Below are positions 17,403 through 26,114 of a stretch of 64,000 nucleotides of DNA, piece after piece. This DNA comes from Methanolacinia paynteri. GTDB lineage: Archaea; Halobacteriota; Methanomicrobia; Methanomicrobiales; Methanomicrobiaceae. Where the stretch lies: NCBI RefSeq assembly GCF_000784355.1, contig NZ_KN360939.1:111021-175020 (forward strand). Direction: 5' to 3'. Position 1 is the first letter of the stretch, and each line of letters begins with the position of its first letter. The position numbers and the translations under genes are program-made. The notes under the pieces are model-generated. The model ran no database searches and was not told the DNA's origin. It was given only the letters and a program-made list of their open reading frames with translations.

Positions 17403-17804
17403 TTAAATAATTCCGGAATATATCACGTTTTTATCGCTTATCAACCGGACGATGTCTCCTGAGACGAGATTTTTTGTGATGGTTATGTTGTCGCCCAGGT
17501 CGAACGAATCGCCCTCTAAGTTGTCGTCCGATAAACTTATTGTCTCGGTTGTATGGTCATCTCTGATTATTACTACTTTCAGATCTGATTTTTTAACCCA
17601 GTCTCCTCCTTTGTGCCATAATTGCAATGTATCGGACGAACTGTTGTAGCTCCGGATGATATCTATTGAGTCACTTCTTTCTGCCGGCAGGAGGCCGAGC
17701 AGTGTTACTGAAAAAATAGAAACCAGGAGCACCGCAAGTGCGATCATCATCATCTCTCCTATGACTGGTGATAAAGCGCTGTCATCCGGCGGATTATGGT
17801 GCAT
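17403..17804 (-). CDS. Archaeal type IV pilin-like protein (DUF1628 N-terminus)
   Basis: The 133-residue protein starts with a short charged leader and the pilin segment SALSPVIGEMMMIALAVLLV, a single hydrophobic helix at residues about 10-38, followed by a small beta-rich domain. It carries HKGGDWVKKSDLKVV, a version of the H-x-G-G-D motif found in the other pilins of this window. It should be processed by a prepilin peptidase and assembled into, or associated with, a pilus. It is monocistronic and 40 nt from arsR, converging on it. Confidence 0.8.
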   Translation of the reverse strand: MHHNPPDDSALSPVIGEMMMIALAVLLVSIFSVTLLGLLPAERSDSIDIIRSYNSSSDTLQLWHKGGDWVKKSDLKVVIIRDDHTTETISLSDDNLEGDSFDLGDNITITKNLVSGDIVRLISDKNVIYSGII

Positions 17805-17993
17805 GTGTTAATTTACATTTCATTTTGGTTTAAGTTTTATTGTTTTATATCAATTATTTTTTAAAAATATTCTGATTGTGTCGGCCCTGTCACTTTTGAA
17901 TCGCGCGCGAATGTCTGTTCATGCCTGGGATTGGGATCTCCCCTGTTTCTGTGATGTGTGGTGTAGGGGTGGGGGGTTGCTGGGATATTTCTT

Positions 17994-18848
17994 CTATAAT
18001 GAATTGGGGGACGCAAAGAGATATTCGAGTGCATATGCCGAGTATTCTCTAAAATGGTCATGTGCAAAATTGAGGATGTAATTATCGATCGTTTTACTGT
18101 TGTTGGGGAAATGAACGTCTGAAAGGTATTTTTTAACCATCCTGCTGCGAATATGGGAATCTACAGGGAAGAGCTCATAGCGGCGGAAGGCAAAGATCAG
18201 TACCCATTCGGCAACAGTCGGCTTCACCCCCCTGAATCCCGAGATGATCTTTATTGCATCCTCTGATTTCATGGACTCGATCTTTTTTGACCACAAGGGG
18301 TCTTCTGCAACTTTTTTTGCTGCAGAGTGGATGTTGTTGGCCTTGTATCCGAGGTTGCAGGTTTTCAGCTTTGAAAGTCCTTCTTTTACCAGTGTTTCGG
18401 CTGTGGGGAATGTGTGGTAAATTTTCCCGTCAAGCTCGATCTCATCGCCGAATTTCTGTGAAATTCTGGTGAAGCAGTCCTCTCCGGGGCTTGTGCGCTT
18501 TTTATTTATCGTCAGCTGGAAACAGAGGCATTCCCAGGGATCCTGACCGACCAGTCTCAGTCCCAGGTTGGCTTCTATGGCACTTTTCAAGTACATGTCG
18601 CCGCTGAAAGAGTCATAGAATTCTTTAAGGTCGTAGTCCAGGGAAAAATATTCTCTATAGCATCTTTCTGAGCATCCCGAAAAGTATATTTTGTCATCGA
18701 GCTGTCTGGTTTTGATTACATTGTCTTTGACGACTCCGTACCACCAGCCGTTGACCTTTTCCCATCGCGGGGCCTGTCCGCTTGCAAGGGTGCTATCAAG
18801 GCTAAAAGGGGAGTCTTCATTGATCTCAATTGATCTATAACCCTCCAT
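17994..18848 (-). CDS. 8-oxoguanine DNA glycosylase/AP lyase, OGG1 family
   Basis: The protein has 284 residues, with an N-terminal OGG domain (about 1-115: SGQAPRWEKVNGWWYGVV, NLGLRLVGQDPWECLCF) and a C-terminal HhH-GPD domain. The catalytic lysine is in the hairpin region GFRGVKPTVAEWVLIFA (K about 209), and the conserved aspartate lies in FPVDSHIRS (D about 228). This is the bifunctional OGG1 architecture, acting on 8-oxoG opposite C in base excision repair. It stands alone and is divergent from the pilin gene at 18978. Confidence 0.88.
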   Translation of the reverse strand: MEGYRSIEINEDSPFSLDSTLASGQAPRWEKVNGWWYGVVKDNVIKTRQLDDKIYFSGCSERCYREYFSLDYDLKEFYDSFSGDMYLKSAIEANLGLRLVGQDPWECLCFQLTINKKRTSPGEDCFTRISQKFGDEIELDGKIYHTFPTAETLVKEGLSKLKTCNLGYKANNIHSAAKKVAEDPLWSKKIESMKSEDAIKIISGFRGVKPTVAEWVLIFAFRRYELFPVDSHIRSRMVKKYLSDVHFPNNSKTIDNYILNFAHDHFREYSAYALEYLFASPNSL

Positions 18849-18977
18849 TTGAATCTTCTATTGCCCGGGTATATAGAAAAATATTGTTCCTCACGTAAAA
18901 AATAAATTGTCATATAACAATATTATTTTAATAAATGTCGGTACAGTCTATACTGTTTTCTTTGTCGGAGTTGATGG

Positions 18978-19541
18978 ATGAGATTCTTTGTTGAAGATGC
19001 TGTTTCAGCGGTTATCGGTGTAATGCTGATGCTTGCCGTTACTATTATTATTGCATCGACTGTGGCCGCCTTTGCCGGTGGGGCTTCAACTACCTTCGAG
19101 GATACTCCTGCTGCCAGCCTTGCGGTATATTGTGACGGTTCGGTTGACGACGGGACTTTCAACATAATATTCGACCATCTTGGCGGTGATAAGATCTCTA
19201 CCGACGACCTGAAGATTATCACCTGGATTGATGATGGTTCCGGTGATCCGATCAAGTCCGATCATACTCTCAGCTCCGAATGTTCGTCTCTTTATCCTTA
19301 TTTGAGGCTCCCCTATGTCTATGACAGTCAGGTGTCTGGTTCTAACAATTCCGAGTTCGGTGAGGCGTTATGGAAACCTGGGACTGTTGCAGGAACTCGC
19401 GATGCGGATGCAACTGAGGAATTTCTGAACATTCCTGAAGACAAAACTCTTGATGATTACGAAGGCTCTCCAGTGGAGGTTACGATCGTATATCTTCCGA
19501 GCGGAAACACGATCCTGAAGACAGAGTTCCTGTTGGAGTGA
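18978..19541 (+). CDS. Archaeal type IV pilin-like protein
   Basis: The 187-residue protein opens with EDAVSAVIGVMLMLAVTIII, a DUF1628-type pilin helix in which the usual SPVIG is SAVIG. After the helix comes a beta-rich domain containing FDHLGGDKISTDDLKII, the family motif H-x-G-G-D. It is followed 6 nt later by a second pilin gene, so the two form an operon. A pilus or surface subunit role is inferred. Confidence 0.82.
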   Translation: MRFFVEDAVSAVIGVMLMLAVTIIIASTVAAFAGGASTTFEDTPAASLAVYCDGSVDDGTFNIIFDHLGGDKISTDDLKIITWIDDGSGDPIKSDHTLSSECSSLYPYLRLPYVYDSQVSGSNNSEFGEALWKPGTVAGTRDADATEEFLNIPEDKTLDDYEGSPVEVTIVYLPSGNTILKTEFLLE

Positions 19542-19547
19542 ATTGCT

Positions 19548-20102
19548 ATGAAATTTTGTAGGGATCATTTATCCGGACTTTCTGAGGTATTCGGTGTGAT
19601 GCTGATGCTTACCATCACGCTGATAATTGCCTGTGTGGTTGCAGCATTTGCATGCGGTCATTCTTTCGACACTGTGGATGATTCCATATCGGCAAATATT
19701 GTTGCTTCGGATTGGGGTAAGGATGGGTCTTTATATTATATTATCTTCGATCACCTCTCCGGGGACCCTGTCGATCTCAACAGTATCGAGATCAACCTTG
19801 CTAACCGCTCCTCTGCCAAAGATAAGACTGTTATCAGCAACAACGATGTTCCTCGCGATAGCGGGCATGAGTATATCGAAAACTATGGGGAGGATGATAC
19901 TACAGTGACTGTCGGCGATCGTTTTAGACTCTATGCCGATGGGTCGGATGAGGATGGCGGTGCAGTCACAGCGATCTACTGGCAAAAGGACGGTGCTGAT
20001 GCTGAGTTTTCCGTGCCGGTTGATGGTTATATCGATTACAGGATAATCGATCTAAGATCCGGCAGGGCGATCAGTGCCGGTTCGATACCTGTGGAGATCT
20101 GA
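19548..20102 (+). CDS. Archaeal type IV pilin-like protein with divergent N-terminal helix
   Basis: The 184-residue protein has the N-terminus LSEVFGVMLMLTITLIIACV, the least typical pilin helix of the set (EVFG instead of SPVIG, with cysteines in and after the helix). The downstream domain keeps the motif FDHLSGDPVDLNSIEI. Partner of the pilin gene 6 nt upstream. It may be a minor or tip subunit; this is an inference from its divergence. Confidence 0.78.
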   Translation: MKFCRDHLSGLSEVFGVMLMLTITLIIACVVAAFACGHSFDTVDDSISANIVASDWGKDGSLYYIIFDHLSGDPVDLNSIEINLANRSSAKDKTVISNNDVPRDSGHEYIENYGEDDTTVTVGDRFRLYADGSDEDGGAVTAIYWQKDGADAEFSVPVDGYIDYRIIDLRSGRAISAGSIPVEI

Positions 20103-20844
20103 CTTTTTTTACGTATTTCGTTCTGTGTTTTCAATTTTTTTTAACTAAATATTTTGGTCTGCTTAATTTCTGTGGGTGGGGCGCGTGCAAATCTTCTCTC
20201 TGTTGTTGGCCAGGATATTTATTGGCTCCCTTCCTTTCGGATGAGAAAAATATGATCTAATTCCTTTCTTAAATGAATATTTTGACAAACTACACAATAA
20301 TTTTAAAATAGTTTGCTAAACAACAATTAAAATTGTCCATCCTTAGACATTGCATCTTTCTCTTGGGGGCTGAATGAAAGATCCGGCTTTTTTAGAGATT
20401 TATGCCATTATGGACGTTTTAATCCCGCAATTTTGATAGGGCGGGGGGCTTGCACTCATTGAGTCTGCTGTCTTGTCGAAAAAAGGGAAATTCGATAATG
20501 GAATTTTTTTCATTATCTCTCTCTATCAACAAAACAGCTGCATTCCGGTTATTATTCCGGAATGCGGTTTTCTGTTCTTTAAATTATTGTTAAAAATTAT
20601 CAATCGCAATATTAAAATATATTTAGTTAGATCAACTTTATTTGCCCACAATGTGAAATGGTCTGGGCCTGCATGGAGAGTGCACCGCAATCTGTCCTTT
20701 TTTTGCAGGTCAATCACCGTTTTGGGCGTGGCGGGCTGCAATGGGGGACACTACATACCTTACATCCGGTGGGGTAATCGATTATTCATCATAATCACTT
20801 TTAGCCTCCTTTCATCTCGCTTTTAAACGAATTCAGGTGTAAAA
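20103..20844. other. AT-rich intergenic region with an inverted repeat
   Basis: No gene is supported in these 742 bp; open frames here lack ribosome-binding sites and protein-like composition. At 20540-20565 there is a 9-bp inverted repeat, GCATTCCGG and CCGGAATGC around an 8-nt spacer. A weaker pair, CAAACTA and TAGTTTG, lies near 20286-20315. The last 100 bp before 20845 should hold the promoter of the PQQ-propeller gene; no unambiguous TATA box was picked. Confidence 0.5.
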
Positions 20845-22329
20845 ATGAAAAAAACGACATTGATGCTATTTATAGCAGGAATGATGGTCCTGGTGCTTTT
20901 CGCACCAGCGGCAATGGCAGCGGACTATCCGCAGGCAGGACAGTTCATTGCGCATTACGATGAGGACAAACTCGCCAAGGATACCTCGTCGGAGAATGGA
21001 GGTACGACTTATTCTGCCGATGAGGCAGTATCTAAGGTGGTAGCGAAAGCCACTTCTCCTGAGGTGCCTGTAACAGCTATTATTACTCCTGTTCCGGACG
21101 ACTGGCCCCAGTTTATGTATGATGAGGAAAATGTCGGGTACTCGCCATGTGACGGTCTTCCGTCCAGCAACACTCCGAATACTTATTTTGATGACCGAGA
21201 AGTAATAGGTACTGTTAATCCTGTGATCGCGAGAGGGTACGTATTTCTCTATACGGGATACTCGGGTTTTGACGAACCAAGCGGACTTTCTACGATCAAC
21301 CTCACATGTTTGTACGAAGACAACCTGACAGTCAAATGGGACTTTGTACTCCCGCGAACACAGCATCTGGGTTCATGGGGTGCACCTGCATTTGACGGAG
21401 GATATGTCTATGCAGCCTCGGACAACAAGATTTATAAGATCCGTGTCTCTGACGGCCACGAGATGTGGAACTTTACTACAATCAGGAACGCTATCTGTAA
21501 CGGCGGTTTGACAGTTAATACCGGCCCTTATGTTTTTGGCAGCGACTGGTATGGTGACTATTACTGTCTTTTCAAGAGCAACGGAACCATGAAATGGGTC
21601 TTTAATAACACAGATACTATTTGGTATGATATGACATATTCGCAGGCAACACCTGCGTACGATCCGGATGAAGGCACTCAAGGAAAGATGTATGTCTGCG
21701 GATGGGGTTATAACAGCAACACATCGTTCACCGGTTACCTGTACAAGGTGGATGTCGCTGCAGGCACTGAAGACTGGAGTTATGGTGTAGGATCATCAGG
21801 AACTTCCGAATCATTCTGCGGCTCACCGTCACTTGATGAGAACAACGTCTATATTGCATCATATAGTTTCAATGGCGATGGAAATCTGTATAGGATTAGT
21901 AAAGACAGGTCATCCATTGTCAGCCGACCTATCGAGCGCACCGACGCAACACCGTCAATTGATCTGGTAAACGATCGTGTATACATATCCGGTGGATGGA
22001 ACGGCGGTGACTGGGGCATTGCACCTCCTGGCGTAAGGTGCTTCCAGACCGACTCGTCTCTGACTCCTGTATGGACTCGTTATAATGAATCCATGGGTGG
22101 ATGGACGGGCTCTGTAACCATTGGAGAAGATAGCGCTGGACACAAGCTGGTCTTTGCCGGAAAAGAATCCGGTGATATGAATACATTCTGCTACAACACA
22201 ACGTATGCACTTTACGCAAATAACGGCACTACGAAGTGGTCCTACCCTGCGGGGGGAGCTACGGCGGCAATTGCAAACGACAAGGTTTACACTGCCGGAA
22301 ATGACGGAAAGCTCTACGTGTTCGGTTGA
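20845..22329 (+). CDS. Secreted PQQ-type beta-propeller repeat protein
   Basis: The 494-residue protein has a clear signal peptide (MKKTTLMLFIAGMMVLVLFA, cut near AMAADY). The mature part is a series of Trp/Gly-rich blades of the PQQ-like/YVTN type, e.g. DDWPQFMYDEENVGYSP, YVYAASDNKIYKIRVSDG and the final DKVYTAGNDGKLYVFG. No C-terminal anchor is visible, so it may be released or bound to surface proteins. Such propellers act as binding scaffolds; enzymatic quinoprotein activity is not supported. It lies between two divergent pilin clusters, which suggests a link to the cell surface. Confidence 0.82.
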   Translation: MKKTTLMLFIAGMMVLVLFAPAAMAADYPQAGQFIAHYDEDKLAKDTSSENGGTTYSADEAVSKVVAKATSPEVPVTAIITPVPDDWPQFMYDEENVGYSPCDGLPSSNTPNTYFDDREVIGTVNPVIARGYVFLYTGYSGFDEPSGLSTINLTCLYEDNLTVKWDFVLPRTQHLGSWGAPAFDGGYVYAASDNKIYKIRVSDGHEMWNFTTIRNAICNGGLTVNTGPYVFGSDWYGDYYCLFKSNGTMKWVFNNTDTIWYDMTYSQATPAYDPDEGTQGKMYVCGWGYNSNTSFTGYLYKVDVAAGTEDWSYGVGSSGTSESFCGSPSLDENNVYIASYSFNGDGNLYRISKDRSSIVSRPIERTDATPSIDLVNDRVYISGGWNGGDWGIAPPGVRCFQTDSSLTPVWTRYNESMGGWTGSVTIGEDSAGHKLVFAGKESGDMNTFCYNTTYALYANNGTTKWSYPAGGATAAIANDKVYTAGNDGKLYVFG

Positions 22330-22353
22330 ACAGATTGATCGTTCATTCAAGAC

Positions 22354-22381
22354 AAAGGATGATTCCCGTCATCCTTTTTTA
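22354..22381 (+). terminator. Terminator after the propeller gene
   Basis: AAAGGATGA (22354-22362), loop TTCCCG, TCATCCTTT (22369-22377) is a perfect 9-bp stem running into a T tract, 25 nt after the stop codon. Confidence 0.7.
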
Positions 22382-23030
22382 ATTTACAAACTCAGGTTTG
22401 GAACATTTTTCTGATCTTTGGTGCGGGAGTAGGTTATATTTGTGAATGGCCGTGAAAATTTTCCTTGCAGTTGTCTCATTGATTTATCCCGGGTACTTTA
22501 AGCAATTTGAAGTGGGGGGTACGAAGGAATGAACCGTCTGTGTGGTATTTTTATTCCCGGAGGATCTCTTATATTATCTTAGAAGCGCATAGGCTCCTGA
22601 AAACAATATTGGGAAAATCAAAGTCCTGCTTGAACGTTTGTTCTTCATATGATTATTGAGGGGGCATGGAATTTCTGATTGATGAAGTATCGGCATATTC
22701 TAAGCGATATGTTCTATTGAACATCAAAAGAACAGGTCATAACTTTACGTTTATTTGCTGGATATTTCAACGAAAGAGGTATGTTCGACTTTTTTTGTTG
22801 CTGATTCCGGGGACGGTTTCTTCAGGAATCGCCGGTGTCTTTGGCCTTTTAGATAAAGTCCCTGACAGAAACAACAGATTGTTTATCTTATCTGTTCCGT
22901 GAGAGGATAAGGTCTGGCCGAAATGTTATGGTAGTAAAAAAGAACGGTTACCTGTGAAAGGTATTGAATTTATAAAGAAAGGGTTTTTTTAATGATTGAT
23001 GCCTCTTTATTTCTTCTTCAAACCTCCGTT
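22382..23030. other. Intergenic region without supported gene
   Basis: About 650 bp between the propeller gene and the end of the pilin operon. A 78-codon open frame (22666-22902) has no ribosome-binding site and does not look like a protein domain. No repeats stood out. It probably holds the 3' ends of both converging transcripts. Confidence 0.4.
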
Positions 23031-23867
23031 TCATTCTGTTTCGATGATGCTGTTGTCAGGGAAGACGAGATCTCCCTGTCCCAGGATTTCTCCCGAAGGC
23101 TTGTGCGACAGTATCCAGTTGTTGCCCGAGCCGAACTCGAAGGCAAATGACTGTGTAATTCCCGCATCATTCGTGGCCGCAATCGCCCATGGCTGGCCTC
23201 CGTCGTCGGTATAGATTTTGAACTGGTCACCCGTGCGTATTATGGTGTCGTCATCCGTTTCCGGGCTCACCTTGGCAAAGTAACCGTAGTGCTGGCTGTT
23301 GCTCAGTTCCACAAGTTCGTCCAGAGTGTATTCTACATCCCTGCCTGGGTTATTGTAGTAAGACAGCTCGCACTTGGAGATATTGCCGGCACTATTAAAA
23401 TCATCACCGATCTCATATTGTGGCTCAAAGGCCCCGGCTGATATCTGTGACCTTACTGAATCGTAATCGACTACTATGCCCATGTCGTTTGAATTGAATG
23501 ACATCTGCAGGTCCTTGAGATCGATCGGGTCTCCTCCCAGGTGTGTGAAAGTCAGTCCGTGCTGGTCATTCACAGTTGGGGGTAGGAACACTTCTTGAGG
23601 AGGGGAGAGTGGCATCTCCATAGAGGGGTTCCCGTAAGGGGTTGCAATCCATGTAATCTTAATCAAATCTCCTCTGATCACGTTTGAATCAAAGTCCAGT
23701 ACCGGCTCTGATAGCACGACATTCGGCCCTGTCTTCTTGTCGAGCCCTATATCTCCTGCTAACCCTGAGACAACCGCCGCAATGATGATTGTCACGACAA
23801 GCATCAACATCACGCCTATCACCGGCGAAGCCGCCTCTGTTTCGTGATTATTCCTTATCTTTTTCAT
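23031..23867 (-). CDS. Archaeal type IV pilin-like protein (last gene of the six-pilin operon)
   Basis: This 278-residue protein is the largest of the operon. The N-terminus has EAASPVIGVMLMLVVTIIIA, the DUF1628 pilin helix, and the beta domain contains TFTHLGGDPIDLKDLQM. ATG 23867 is chosen because AGGAGG lies 7 nt upstream and the frame before it has no pilin leader. It is separated from the previous pilin by 58 nt, unlike the overlapping pairs upstream, but has its own strong ribosome-binding site. Confidence 0.85.
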   Translation of the reverse strand: MKKIRNNHETEAASPVIGVMLMLVVTIIIAAVVSGLAGDIGLDKKTGPNVVLSEPVLDFDSNVIRGDLIKITWIATPYGNPSMEMPLSPPQEVFLPPTVNDQHGLTFTHLGGDPIDLKDLQMSFNSNDMGIVVDYDSVRSQISAGAFEPQYEIGDDFNSAGNISKCELSYYNNPGRDVEYTLDELVELSNSQHYGYFAKVSPETDDDTIIRTGDQFKIYTDDGGQPWAIAATNDAGITQSFAFEFGSGNNWILSHKPSGEILGQGDLVFPDNSIIETE

Positions 23868-23925
23868 TTGAAATCCTCCTGAAAACGCCGTAACTCCTGC
23901 CACAATATGCAGGGTCTGGCGTTTC

Positions 23926-24456
23926 TTATCTCAGGACAAACTCTCCTGTCTGGATCGCCTTTGCACTCTCCTTGTCAAGTATCATGTAACCGACGTGTGC
24001 ATAGTACGGGATTGTAAAGCTAACTGCTGCAGTTTCCGGCCTGAATGTGAACGTTTTGTTCGAGGCATCGTTGTCGTCGCAAGTGAGGACCATCCTGTCG
24101 CCTCCGGTTATGAAACCGTCCGCATCGCCGCCCATCTCGGTGAGATAGTCGTAATCAGGGCCTGTCATATTGTCGAGGTTCGACAAAGTGATACTCTTGT
24201 CATCGTACTCTAACTGTACAAGGACCTCATCTATCAGGAGTTCGTCTCCGCCGGTGTGTTTGAACATGATCGTCCCGTTGCCGTCCAGATCGGGATCGAC
24301 CGTAAATGCCGCATTCGGTACTTTGCTCTCTGTAGAGCTCATTCCTCCTGCAAATCCCGATACGACTGCCGCTATTATTATAGTAACGACAATCATCAGC
24401 ATCACGCCTATGACCGGGGAGACTGCATCTTCGGGTATCGCTGCAATTTTTCTCAT
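23926..24456 (-). CDS. Archaeal type IV pilin-like protein
   Basis: This 176-residue pilin has the leader MRKIAAIPEDAVSPVIGVML and a membrane/polymerisation helix to about residue 34. The globular domain has MFKHTGGDELLIDEVLV (H-x-G-G-D motif) and a run of acidic loops. Its start overlaps the preceding gene's stop by 4 nt (ATGA), so translation is coupled. The conserved Glu/Asp just before the SPVIG helix is typical of pilins. Confidence 0.85.
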   Translation of the reverse strand: MRKIAAIPEDAVSPVIGVMLMIVVTIIIAAVVSGFAGGMSSTESKVPNAAFTVDPDLDGNGTIMFKHTGGDELLIDEVLVQLEYDDKSITLSNLDNMTGPDYDYLTEMGGDADGFITGGDRMVLTCDDNDASNKTFTFRPETAAVSFTIPYYAHVGYMILDKESAKAIQTGEFVLR

Positions 24457-25034
24457 TGTACTCTCACATCCTTGTCAAAGATTGCTTTCTGGGAATTTGT
24501 GTCTACGAGCCTTATGCCGATTATATCGCCGATTTCTACTTCTTCCGGATCAAGACCGGTAATTGCTGCAAATCCATCCCCGTTGCCTGTCGTGATAATC
24601 TGGCCCGGGTTCCAGATGAAGTTCCCGTAATTGGTGTCGTCATCTCCTACGTCACCTACTTTGACATCGGTAAGATATGGAACTCTTGCGGTCACGATAT
24701 TCCCTTCAGAATCGGTAAATGCGTTCTCTACCTTGACCCCCTGCGACCTGTTCTGAACAGGGATGCCTCCCGAGTTTATGTAGCTGACATAGAACCTGAG
24801 GTCGGCTGTCTTGAGGGAATCCCCCGAGACATGCTTTAAAGTCATCACTACATTGTCCGCATCCTCTTTCACGATATTGCATTGTATCGCCGCAGTTGGT
24901 GCTGCATTCTGGTTATCGCTCATTCCTCCTGCAAATCCCGAAACAATGGCGGCGATAATTACGGTCACGACAATCATCAGCATCACGCCGATAACTGGTG
25001 AGACTGCATCTTCTCTTATTTCCATTTTTTTCAT
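24453..25034 (-). CDS. Archaeal type IV pilin-like protein
   Basis: The protein is 193 residues long, with leader MKKMEIREDAVSPVIGVMLM and a hydrophobic helix to about residue 38. The globular part has TLKHVSGDSLKTADLRF. It follows the previous pilin gene by 22 nt and overlaps the next by 4 nt. It has the same helix as its neighbours but a well-diverged C-terminal domain, consistent with different subunits sharing one assembly machinery. Confidence 0.85.
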   Translation of the reverse strand: MKKMEIREDAVSPVIGVMLMIVVTVIIAAIVSGFAGGMSDNQNAAPTAAIQCNIVKEDADNVVMTLKHVSGDSLKTADLRFYVSYINSGGIPVQNRSQGVKVENAFTDSEGNIVTARVPYLTDVKVGDVGDDDTNYGNFIWNPGQIITTGNGDGFAAITGLDPEEVEIGDIIGIRLVDTNSQKAIFDKDVRVQ

Positions 25035-25056
25035 ATTTTCACCTTGAATTCCTAAT

Positions 25057-25554
25057 TTATATGGCGATAACGCCTTCAGAGATGATCTGTCCGCTCTCTC
25101 TCTCTATTACTTTGTAGGTCCCGATCTCGTCGATTGTCAGGTAAAAATCAGGGTCATCCCAGCCGAGGTATGCACCGTCGACTCCGCTTCCGCTGCCGTC
25201 ATTGTCTGCAGTCAGGTAGAACTGGTTGCCGGTGGTGATCTGTGTGTCCTTTGAAGTAGATCCACGTGGACTAACCTTTTCGAGCTTATATATGCCTGCA
25301 AAACTCCTTGTCTCTTCGCCGTTTGTCAGTATTATGTTGCAGTCCACCAGATCCACGAAGTCTCCCGATTCATGGGTGAAAAGGAGTTTGTTGTCTGTTG
25401 CCCTGCATGAAATTACTGCTGTCGGGGCCTTTCGATCCTCATCAGAATATCCTCCGGCAAAACCTGAGACGACTGCGGCGATAATCACGGTCACTACGAT
25501 CATCAGCATTACGCCTATGACCGGGGAGACTGCATCTTCGGTTCTCAATTTCAT
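25057..25554 (-). CDS. Archaeal type IV pilin-like protein
   Basis: At 165 residues this is the shortest pilin of the operon, with the leader MKLRTEDAVSPVIGVMLMIV. The globular part contains LFTHESGDFVDLVDCNI with a cysteine inside the motif region, and another Cys at ISCRAT, so a disulfide is possible. It overlaps the preceding gene by 4 nt (ATGA). Confidence 0.85.
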   Translation of the reverse strand: MKLRTEDAVSPVIGVMLMIVVTVIIAAVVSGFAGGYSDEDRKAPTAVISCRATDNKLLFTHESGDFVDLVDCNIILTNGEETRSFAGIYKLEKVSPRGSTSKDTQITTGNQFYLTADNDGSGSGVDGAYLGWDDPDFYLTIDEIGTYKVIERESGQIISEGVIAI

Positions 25555-26114
25555 ATGACGGTCACCTCATCCGACCAGATGATCGTGTTGGACGGTTCAT
25601 ACACCATGTTAATCTCGATCTTCTTGCCTGCCTGGGGGTGTGCGACATTAAGGAGATATCCCGGACCTCCGGTGAATTTCTCACCTGTGTGCCAGTAACA
25701 GCCGGTTTCCCCGAAGAAATTGTCGGTACTTGTCCCTGTAAAACTCAGAAAAGCATTCGGCGTGTAATGGGCGGGGCGTGTAACAACTGATTTTGTAAAT
25801 TCATAAGAACAGAGTGTGCCGTTTTCATCCTCGTGATAGGACACGATCTTCAGATCTGCCGTATCGATCGCCTCACCGCCTTTCATAGTTGCCTCTACAT
25901 ATGGTGCTATATCGCCATTGGTGCTGGCAATGACATATGCAGAATAGACCTTGAACTCGAACGTGGCTACGGGTGTGTCTGTTGACGAATCCGTGAGTCC
26001 GCTGGCAAATCCCGAGACGACTGCCGCTATAATGATGGTCACTACGAGCATCAGCATTACACCGATGACTGGCGATACCCCGCTTTCTTTTTCATGAAAT
26101 GCTCTTTTTGTCAA
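25551..26114 (-). CDS. Archaeal type IV pilin-like protein with degenerate H-x-G-G-D motif
   Basis: This 187-residue protein has the leader MTKRAFHEKESGVSPVIGVM and the common helix. In place of H-x-G-G-D it has ATMKGGEAIDTADLKIV, so the His is replaced and the Asp is Glu. It overlaps both neighbours: ATGA at its 5' end with the first pilin and at its 3' end with the next. Confidence 0.84.
   Translation of the reverse strand: MTKRAFHEKESGVSPVIGVMLMLVVTIIIAAVVSGFASGLTDSSTDTPVATFEFKVYSAYVIASTNGDIAPYVEATMKGGEAIDTADLKIVSYHEDENGTLCSYEFTKSVVTRPAHYTPNAFLSFTGTSTDNFFGETGCYWHTGEKFTGGPGYLLNVAHPQAGKKIEINMVYEPSNTIIWSDEVTVI

Noticed and set aside
20473-20826. 117-codon open frame in the gap before the propeller gene
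   Set aside because: AT-rich, Ile/Phe/Lys-dominated composition with no ribosome-binding site; it looks like open non-coding sequence.
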